From: an uncultured Eubacteriales bacterium
Lineage (GTDB): Bacteria > Bacillota > Clostridia > Oscillospirales > Oscillospiraceae
Direction: 5' to 3'
Length of the DNA stretch: 36,824 nucleotides
Assembly: GCA_905210385.1 (NCBI GenBank)
Contig: CAJLWS010000001.1
Coordinates: 1-36,824 of the forward strand
This document shows, piece after piece, positions 31,007 through 36,824 of the stretch. The position numbers and the translations under genes are program-made. The notes under the pieces were generated by a model. It was not told the origin of the DNA. It saw only the letters and a list, made by a program, of their open reading frames with translations, and searched no databases. Position 1 is the stretch's first letter; each line of letters begins with the position of its first letter.

Positions 31007-32587
31007 TTAAGGAAGCTGAATTTGCAGCTCCTTGATCTTTCGGTAAAAGGTCCGAAGGGGGATGCCTAGAAGCTCGGCAGCCCTTTGCCGATTCTTCCCA
31101 CACTTTGACAGGGCGGAAAGGATGACCGCTCTCTGGCATGCGGCTACAGCTTCATCCAGGCGCTCCGGTAGCTGCGCTGGCATGGATGCAAAAGTGGGAA
31201 CGGTTGGATTTTCCCGCACACTTTGAAAAATCCCAGCAGGCAGATCGGCGGGCATCACGGTTCCCCGCTCACACAGGACCACGCACCGCTCGATAACGTT
31301 CTGCAGTTCCCGGACATTTCCAGGCCAATGGTACTGCAGGAATAATTGAAACACATCTTCTGATAGACGCACTTGTTTTCGATACTTTTGATTGTACTTG
31401 TCCAGGTAATGGACCGCCAAAAGTGCGACATCATGCTCCCGCTCCCGAAGCGGAGGGATCTCAATGGGAACTACATTGAGCCGGTAAAAGAGATCCTGCC
31501 GAAACCGGCCTTCCGCAATCATCTGCTCCAGCGGCTGATTCGTCGCCGCGATCAGACGCACATCTACCTTGATCGGTCTCTGACGGCCAAGTTTTTCTAT
31601 TTCTCCCTCTTGGAGGACCCGGAGCAGCTTGGCCTGCATGGGCAAAGGCATATCTCCAATTTCATCCAGGAATAGTGTGCCGCCTTCCGCAAGCTGAAAT
31701 TTTCCCATCTGCCCGCCGCGCCGTGCTCCGGTAAAAGCGCCGTCCTCATAGCCGAAGAGCTCGCTTTCAATCAGACTCTCTGGAATTGCGGCACAGTTCA
31801 TGGCAATGAATGGCTTGTCTTTCCGAGGGCTGTTTTGAAAGATCAGCCGCGCGAACACCTCTTTCCCGACCCCGCTTTCTCCTCGCAAGAGGACGGTGGC
31901 ATCGGAACCTGCGATCGCGCTGGCCTTCATGACACAGCTAACAAAGCTATGACTTTCGCCAATGATATTTCCCTGCTTCAAAATTGCCTGCGCCTTCAAC
32001 TGGCGGTCATACTCCTCCGCCATCTGAGCGGTACGTTTCAGTTCCAGGTTCAGCCGATTCACTTCCGTCGTATCGCGGAAGATGGAAGCGGCCCCAACCA
32101 GCTTTCCGTTCAAAGTAAGGGGAAACATGCGGACCGACACATATCGCTGCACTGTCTGAATGAACTGCTTATCCCGAACAATGGGTGCACCGGAATGAAG
32201 TACATCCAAAAGGCTTGCCCCGCTCTCGATAATGTGCAGGTCTTTCCCCAAAATTTTCCCGGCGGGGACGCCCAGGATTTTGGTGTATGCAAGGTTTACG
32301 TAAAAAATAGTTCCCTCCAAATTTACAGCCACGACAGCTTCATCCAGCTCATCCAGTAATGGCTCCAAAGGGATTTGCTTAATAACCTGAAGAATTTTCC
32401 TCACACGGGCGGCCGAAGTGGTTCCTACGCAGAGCCCGGTATCATCCGTTGCGCCGATAAACTGCGCGTCATCGGGAATTGCATCCTCGGTCAGATCATA
32501 CAGATCGGTTTCTCTGGGGAAGGAACGCTCGCATTTGACATGGGCGCGGTTTGGATTGACCAAATAACCAAGCTGAATGTGGGGCAT
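31007..32587 (-). CDS. Sigma-54-dependent transcriptional activator (PAS, AAA+, Fis)
   Basis: A 526-residue bacterial enhancer-binding protein. An N-terminal region of ~65 residues has no family I know. A PAS domain spans about 70-185 (LDEAVVAVNLEGTIFYVN). The AAA+ domain (about 210-450) has Walker A GESGVGKE, the sigma-54 contact loop GAFTGA and Walker B GGTLFLDEIGD. The C-terminal Fis-type helix-turn-helix includes RQRAAELLGIPLRTFYRKI. A PAS ligand, rather than phosphorylation, probably triggers it. GAGAGGAGA precedes the ATG. It sits immediately upstream of the operon it most likely controls. Confidence 0.95.
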   Translation of the reverse strand: MPHIQLGYLVNPNRAHVKCERSFPRETDLYDLTEDAIPDDAQFIGATDDTGLCVGTTSAARVRKILQVIKQIPLEPLLDELDEAVVAVNLEGTIFYVNLAYTKILGVPAGKILGKDLHIIESGASLLDVLHSGAPIVRDKQFIQTVQRYVSVRMFPLTLNGKLVGAASIFRDTTEVNRLNLELKRTAQMAEEYDRQLKAQAILKQGNIIGESHSFVSCVMKASAIAGSDATVLLRGESGVGKEVFARLIFQNSPRKDKPFIAMNCAAIPESLIESELFGYEDGAFTGARRGGQMGKFQLAEGGTLFLDEIGDMPLPMQAKLLRVLQEGEIEKLGRQRPIKVDVRLIAATNQPLEQMIAEGRFRQDLFYRLNVVPIEIPPLREREHDVALLAVHYLDKYNQKYRKQVRLSEDVFQLFLQYHWPGNVRELQNVIERCVVLCERGTVMPADLPAGIFQSVRENPTVPTFASMPAQLPERLDEAVAACQRAVILSALSKCGKNRQRAAELLGIPLRTFYRKIKELQIQLP

Positions 32588-32844
32588 AGCGCTCTCCTCT
32601 CAAAAATGTGCAAATTCAGATGTACGGTTTCCGGAATCAGTCAAGGAACGCGGAGATCATCAAACGGATTATGGGAAGAGCCGTCAAAGCCATCCCCAAC
32701 CTTCCGGAGCCTGAAAAGCCTTTCGGTCAAGGGTGGCAAACTGGCTGTGTATCCCGAGGGCAGGGCTCCGAAGTGAGAACCGTCGCAGGGGAACATCACC
32801 AATCCGGTCCGCCAGCCCCCAGATGTGGGTTGCGGAAGTTCTCT
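32588..32844 (-). other. Long 5' leader of the activator gene
   Basis: A gene-free stretch of about 257 bases between the promoter at 32851-32879 and the activator start. It contains short complementary segments but no riboswitch class I recognise. ORFs on both strands here lack ribosome binding sites and familiar motifs. The length is unusual for a regulator gene. Confidence 0.5.
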
Positions 32845-32850
32845 TCGCTT

Positions 32851-32879
32851 AACATAACACAAAAAGCAGCAAAAGGCAA
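32851..32879 (-). promoter_or_regulatory. SigA promoter toward the sigma-54 activator
   Basis: -35 TTGCCT (32874-32879), 17-base spacer, -10 TATGTT (32851-32856) on the minus strand. The hexamers and most of the flanks equal those of the mnmA promoter at 19565-19593. Confidence 0.7.
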
Positions 32880-32950
32880 GCGTGGGCGGAATGTCGATTC
32901 GGGTGGTGTGCCTGGACAGTCTGTGACAGATGCGGCTTTCGGCGGATGAC

Positions 32951-32992
32951 GCAAAAAGCGCAACCGGATTTCAGTCCGATTGCGCTTTTTGC
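32951..32992. terminator. Bidirectional terminator after the anti-sigma gene
   Basis: GCAAAAAGCGCAA (32951-32963) pairs with TTGCGCTTTTTGC (32980-32992), with an inner CGGA/TCCG pairing. T-runs arise on both strands. It ends the sigma/anti-sigma operon and insulates the activator promoter. Confidence 0.9.
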
Positions 32993-33008
32993 TTCTCCAG
33001 TCTCAGGT

Positions 33009-33821
33009 TCAAAATGAGTCGGCCCATTGGTACAGGATTGCCTCCGCCTGGGGGAATTCCCCGTCCTGGTAAACGATGTGGAGGTTATATAGAACACCAC
33101 TGTCCACAAGATATCCGTCCAGACTCAGATATCCGCTGTCCAAAGCGGAGGAGGCGATCACCTGACAGGGCAGATTGCTGCTGGTCGTGTAAAAGAATTC
33201 CTCAAACGTCACATCTTCCGCCGCGCGCACGCCGAAGGTGATCTCCCCTTCATAGTTCTCGGTATAGAGGGAGGAGAAGAGGGATACGCGGATGCTGTCG
33301 ACCACATAGTCCGTTTCAAGGTTGACCTGCAAGATCTGGCCGCTGACCGTTCCGTGCACGTTCAGGGTTGTCTGCTGCTCCGCCTGCGCCCACTCCGCCG
33401 GAGCGGACAGGTCCACCCCGATGAACCGGCAGGCCTCCCCGTGAGATGGAAAATCCCTCTGCCAATGGCCCGGATACCAGCTCTGATGGGGCTGATAGGT
33501 CTCGAACTGCCGCTGTATCGTAGCGCCCACCGCGAGAAGCTCCTCCGACAGGTCCTGGGTGGGAATTCTCTCGATGGCGACACTTAAATCGTAACCTGAC
33601 TCTGTGCGGGAGGTGAAAAGGCCGGTCAGGCGCGTGCCGAAGACACCGGCGGCTGCCGCCACGCACCCGATCAGGAGCAGGGCCAGCATTGCCGCGGCCA
33701 GCGCGGCGGGGAGGCGGCGGGTCCGGCGAAAGGGACGATTTGCGCTGCGGTAGGAGACCGCTTCTTCAAGGTACGATTGGTCAACCTCACCCAAGGCCTC
33801 GGAAAATTTCTTTGCGTTCAC
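33009..33821 (-). CDS. Probable anti-sigma factor, single-pass membrane protein
   Basis: A 270-residue protein with a basic cytoplasmic N-terminus (1-38), one membrane segment (about 39-61) and an extracytoplasmic part of ~200 residues of no known family. Its GTG start overlaps the sigma gene stop (GTGA), the usual arrangement of an ECF sigma factor and its anti-sigma partner; no zinc HxxxCxxC motif is present. The assignment rests on topology and linkage. Confidence 0.65.
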   Translation of the reverse strand: MNAKKFSEALGEVDQSYLEEAVSYRSANRPFRRTRRLPAALAAAMLALLLIGCVAAAAGVFGTRLTGLFTSRTESGYDLSVAIERIPTQDLSEELLAVGATIQRQFETYQPHQSWYPGHWQRDFPSHGEACRFIGVDLSAPAEWAQAEQQTTLNVHGTVSGQILQVNLETDYVVDSIRVSLFSSLYTENYEGEITFGVRAAEDVTFEEFFYTTSSNLPCQVIASSALDSGYLSLDGYLVDSGVLYNLHIVYQDGEFPQAEAILYQWADSF

Positions 33822-34375
33822 ACGAATACCTCCTGTTCCATCAAATATTGTCTCAACTTCTCCCGCAGCCGGGTCAGACGAACCGAGACGGTTTTCTTGG
33901 TCAGCCCTACAAGCTGGGCGATGTCCCGGTAGCTGTCGGCAAACCAGTACCGGCGCAGGAAGATCACCCGGTTTTCCAGGTTCAGGGTGTCCAGAAACCG
34001 CTCAATCATGTGGGCCAGCTCCCTGGCCTCCAGTTCGTGCTCCACGGTGCCGGAGGCGGGCAGGCAGCCCTCCAGCTCCTCCATGGCCACGTCATAGGCG
34101 CTGTTGCGTTTGGCTGCGGTGTTCCGGTCATGGGCCTTCAACGCCAGGTTGCGGACGATCCGGCACCCATAGGCGGAGAGGACCTGGGGCCGCTGGGGCG
34201 GGATGGTGTTCCACATGCCCAGGTAGGCGTCGTTGACGCACTCCTCCGCGTCTCGCTGGTCGTTCAGAATGCGAAGGGCCAGGGCGTGAAACAGCTTGCC
34301 ATATTTTTGATTCAGTTCCTGGATGGCCTGCTCCGAGCGCAGGAAAAACAGGCTGATAATTTTCTCGTCCTCCAT
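33818..34375 (-). CDS. ECF-type RNA polymerase sigma factor
   Basis: A 185-residue sigma-70 family ECF factor. Region 2 includes ALALRILNDQRDAEECVNDA and region 4 LDTLNLENRVIFLRRYWF with the helix-turn-helix SYRDIAQLVGLTKKTVSVR. Region 3 is absent, as in the group. It is cotranscribed with the probable anti-sigma gene and divergent from aroK. The upstream region shows no clear SigA promoter, so autoregulation is possible. Stimulus and regulon are unknown. Confidence 0.92.
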   Translation of the reverse strand: MEDEKIISLFFLRSEQAIQELNQKYGKLFHALALRILNDQRDAEECVNDAYLGMWNTIPPQRPQVLSAYGCRIVRNLALKAHDRNTAAKRNSAYDVAMEELEGCLPASGTVEHELEARELAHMIERFLDTLNLENRVIFLRRYWFADSYRDIAQLVGLTKKTVSVRLTRLREKLRQYLMEQEVFV

Positions 34376-34483
34376 GAGCGCCCCCCTTTCACAGATATAC
34401 TACGAATTCCCTGTGGAAAACTACAGGAAACGGAAAAATTTTACCCTCCGGAGAAGCGATTGGGGGTAAGGTAGGAAATAAAA

Positions 34484-34512
34484 TTGCCAAATAGCCGGAA
34501 TCATGGTATAAT
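34484..34512 (+). promoter_or_regulatory. SigA promoter of the shikimate-kinase-like gene
   Basis: TTGCCA (34484-34489), 17-base spacer and perfect TATAAT (34507-34512). It lies about 80 bases before the kinase start and drives it and probably the helicase gene. Confidence 0.85.
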
Positions 34513-34592
34513 ACTCTGTCATCTTATGGGCGCCTCCTCGGAATGCTCTTCCACAGACCAGGAAGGCTGCCTGCGTATCGGGTGTGTAAATT

Positions 34593-35111
34593 GTGGACAA
34601 TATCATTTTAATCGGAATGCCCGGATCGGGCAAGAGCAGCGTGGGCGTGGTGCTGGCCAAGGCCCTGGGCTACGGTTTTGTGGACGTGGACCTGGTCATC
34701 CAGGAGCGAGAGGGAGCCTTGCTTCAGGAGATTTTGGACCGGAGGGGAATGGAGGCCTTCCTGGATGCGGAAAGCCGAGCCATTCGGTCCGTGGCCTGCC
34801 GCCGCACCGTCATCGCTCCGGGAGGCAGCTGCGTTTGCCGGGAGCGGGCCATGGCCCATCTGCAGGGGTTGGGCACCGTGGTCTACCTTGCCCTCTCCCT
34901 AGAGGAGGTGGAGGGGCGCATCCACAATCTGGCCACCCGAGGCATTGCCATGGCGCCGGGCCAGACCATCGCCGATGTCTATCGGTATCGGGAGCCGCTG
35001 TATCGGCGGTACGCCCATCTCACTGTGCCCGCCGACGGCCAGAGCCTGGCGGAGACGGTGGAAGCAGTGAAATTGGCTCTGGCGGCGCGCGAGAGCGCCG
35101 ATCAAAAATAA
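34593..35111 (+). CDS. Shikimate kinase family protein (divergent)
   Basis: A 172-residue P-loop kinase of the shikimate kinase fold. Walker A is GMPGSGKSS (8-16), the shikimate-type DVDLVIQ follows, and YREPLYRRYA near the end corresponds to the R136 region. The usual GGG loop of AroK is APGGS, and the lid motif with RP is replaced by LATRGIAMAPGQT. Clostridia have a group of annotated shikimate kinases with these features, as I recall, but a different small substrate cannot be excluded. The start is GTG 34593 with a weak ribosome binding site. Confidence 0.75.
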   Translation: MDNIILIGMPGSGKSSVGVVLAKALGYGFVDVDLVIQEREGALLQEILDRRGMEAFLDAESRAIRSVACRRTVIAPGGSCVCRERAMAHLQGLGTVVYLALSLEEVEGRIHNLATRGIAMAPGQTIADVYRYREPLYRRYAHLTVPADGQSLAETVEAVKLALAARESADQK

Positions 35112-35129
35112 AAAGGACGTAGTTGACCG

Positions 35130-36824
35130 ATGAAATTTCGTGAATTGGGTCTCATCGACCCCCTTGTGAAGGCTCTGGAAAAGCAGGGCTACACCGACCC
35201 CACCCCCATTCAAGAGGGGGCCATTCCCCCGGCCCTGGCGGGCCGGGATGTGCTGGGCTGCGCCCAGACGGGCACGGGTAAGACCTGCGCCTTTGCAACC
35301 CCCATTCTTCAACGCCTCAATGGCCGGACCCCCAATCCCCGGGTTATCCGCGCTCTGATCCTTACCCCTACCAGGGAGCTGGCCATCCAAATTCAGGACA
35401 GCTTTGAGGCCTATGGTTGTTACTTGTCCCTGCGCTCCGCCGTCATCTTTGGTGGAGTAGGCCAGCAGCCCCAGGTGGACAAGATCCGTCAGGGGCTGGA
35501 CATCCTGGTGGCCACCCCCGGCCGGCTGTTGGACCTCCATGGCCAGGGCCTGCTGGATCTGAGCCATATTGAGATTTTTGTGCTGGACGAGGCCGACCGA
35601 ATGCTGGATATGGGCTTCATCCACGATGTGCGCCGGGTGATCAAGCTGCTGCCCCAGAAGAAACAGACCCTGTTTTTCTCTGCCACCATGCCCCCGGAGG
35701 TGATGGACCTGGTGAACAGCTTGCTCCGCGACTATGCCCGCGTAGCGGTGGACCCGGTGTCCTCTCCGGTGGAGGTTATTCGCCAGTCCCTGTACTACGT
35801 GGACAAGGCCAACAAGACCAAGCTGCTGGCCTGGCTGCTGGAGGAGCAGAACATTCCCTCCGCCCTGGTGTTCTCCCGTACTAAGCACGGGGCCAACCGC
35901 ATTGCCCAGGATCTGAACAAGCGGGGTATCTCCGCCGCCGCCATCCACGGCAACAAGAGCCAGACCGCCCGGGTGCAGGCGCTGAACGACTTCAAAGCGG
36001 GCCGGGTACGGGTGCTGGTGGCCACCGACATTGCCGCCCGGGGCATCGACATTGACCAGCTGCCCTGCGTCTTCAACTACAATCTGCCCGACGTGCCCGA
36101 GACTTATGTCCACCGGATTGGGCGTACCGGCCGGGCGGGGCATGAGGGCATTGCCATTTCCTTTTGCCAGTTTGATGAGCAGGAGGAGCTGAAGGGCATT
36201 GAGAAGCTGTTGGGCCGGAAGATTCCCGTGGTGGCTAATCACCCCTGGCCCATGGCTAACTTCGATCCGCCCCAGAAGGATAAGCACGGCCGTCCGGTAA
36301 ACGCTGAGGACGCGGAGGCCCGGGCCGCGGCCAAGGAGCGCCGCCGGGCCCGGGACGCGGAGGACAAAGCGCGTGCCCAGGCGGAAAAGGAGGCGGTCCA
36401 AGGCCCCGGGCCCATTTTGGAGGCGCAGGGGGCCTTGGAACCGGAGAAAAAGAAACGCCGACGGAGGAAATCTGGCGTTGGCGGACAGCTCGCAGAAGCA
36501 GCGGGGCCGATTTTCCGGGAAACGCAGCCAGAGCCCGATTTCGAACGGGAGCGGCCCCTGGCCCGAGGGGTGCGCCAGGGCAAGCTGGAGGATCCCCTGC
36601 CAGACCAGCCGGCGATGCCCGCTGCTGATTTTTACAAGCCAAACCCGCTGGACTCCGACGTGATCATGGATGCCACTGCCCGGCTGCTAGCTCCCCGGCG
36701 GTCCGTGTTGAGGGGCCCCGGAAAGCGGCGGGAGCCGGAGAAAAAGCAGAAACAGGTGGCGGCTCAGCCGTCCCAGCAGGAACGAAAGGGCCGGCAGGAG
36801 AAGCCCGAGACGGAGCAGCCGGCA
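35130..36824 (+). CDS. DEAD-box ATP-dependent RNA helicase (runs off the window)
   Basis: At least 565 residues, with no stop before the window ends. The Q motif (GYTDPTPIQ), AQTGTGKT, PTRELAIQ, LDEADRML, SAT and the C-terminal RIGRTGRAG are in order, as in RhlE/CshA-type helicases that remodel RNA in ribosome assembly or decay. After about residue 380 comes a long, highly charged, low-complexity tail (RRRR and KKKRRRRK runs), probably an RNA-binding extension. Start ATG 35130, 18 bases after the kinase gene, likely the same operon. Confidence 0.95.
   Translation, partial: MKFRELGLIDPLVKALEKQGYTDPTPIQEGAIPPALAGRDVLGCAQTGTGKTCAFATPILQRLNGRTPNPRVIRALILTPTRELAIQIQDSFEAYGCYLSLRSAVIFGGVGQQPQVDKIRQGLDILVATPGRLLDLHGQGLLDLSHIEIFVLDEADRMLDMGFIHDVRRVIKLLPQKKQTLFFSATMPPEVMDLVNSLLRDYARVAVDPVSSPVEVIRQSLYYVDKANKTKLLAWLLEEQNIPSALVFSRTKHGANRIAQDLNKRGISAAAIHGNKSQTARVQALNDFKAGRVRVLVATDIAARGIDIDQLPCVFNYNLPDVPETYVHRIGRTGRAGHEGIAISFCQFDEQEELKGIEKLLGRKIPVVANHPWPMANFDPPQKDKHGRPVNAEDAEARAAAKERRRARDAEDKARAQAEKEAVQGPGPILEAQGALEPEKKKRRRRKSGVGGQLAEAAGPIFRETQPEPDFERERPLARGVRQGKLEDPLPDQPAMPAADFYKPNPLDSDVIMDATARLLAPRRSVLRGPGKRREPEKKQKQVAAQPSQQERKGRQEKPETEQPA

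Noticed and set aside
32608..32949. 113-codon plus-strand ORF in the gap upstream of the activator
   Set aside because: No ribosome binding site, no recognised motif, and it runs across a promoter and toward a terminator. A decayed gene relic is possible but not supported.
34899..36401. 500-codon minus-strand ORF
   Set aside because: Antisense to the DEAD-box helicase, whose nine motifs are all readable on the plus strand.

Overview
The window looks like a chromosomal replication-origin region from a moderately GC-rich, low-GC-phylum (Firmicutes) anaerobe of the class Clostridia, probably Oscillospiraceae (Flavonifractor/Intestinimonas-like). This rests on gene content and order (rpmH-rnpA-yidD-yidC-jag against dnaA-dnaN-yaaA-recF-remB-gyrB, then darA-holB-ricT, SepF/DivIVA, Hfq) and on the style of the proteins. 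No rRNA or tRNA gene was seen, so placement below class is inference.

Layout. (1) 1-5392, minus strand: gyrB (cut by the window edge), a PH-domain gene, remB, recF, yaaA, dnaN, dnaA. Diverged DnaA-box-like 9-mers cluster between dnaN and dnaA. (2) 5393-5748: AT-rich origin/promoter region between dnaA and rpmH. (3) 5749-13609, plus strand: rpmH, rnpA, yidD, yidC, jag/khpB; then NUDIX, GNAT, an Orn/Lys/Arg decarboxylase, darA, holB, ricT. (4) 13851-19517, minus strand: mnmA, miaA, hfq, an HlyD-like protein, yggS/ylmE, sepF, divIVA, ending at back-to-back terminators. (5) 19791-32587, minus strand: an accessory sigma-54 catabolic locus. A PAS/AAA+/Fis activator faces a textbook -24/-12 promoter. 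That promoter starts one ten-gene operon: peptide-type ABC importer (binding protein, two permeases, two ATPases), BKACE, cyclase-type metallohydrolase, thiolase, HMG-CoA-lyase-like aldolase and a CoA-transferase homologue. (6) 33009-34375, minus: ECF sigma factor and probable anti-sigma factor. (7) 34593-36824, plus: shikimate-kinase-like gene and a DEAD-box helicase cut by the window edge.

How it fits together. The core genes handle replication, membrane insertion, tRNA modification and division. The accessory operon reads as import of a small peptide, amine or acid, ring opening or hydrolysis, beta-keto-acid cleavage to acetoacetate plus an acyl-CoA, activation of acetoacetate and thiolysis to acetyl-CoA. 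Its substrate cannot be read from the sequence. The CoA-transferase homologue lacks the catalytic glutamate.

Most unusual. A short structured repeat (about 134-160 bp, three hairpins) is inserted at two gene termini: the 3' end of recF and the 5' end of miaA. In both places the gene terminus is present twice, an orphan copy outside and a working copy attached to the gene. The copies differ almost only at synonymous codon positions. The working copy is bracketed by an inverted repeat built from the inner target junction. A small ORF runs through the element and keeps stop/start overlaps with the host gene. I know no described element with this combination of properties.
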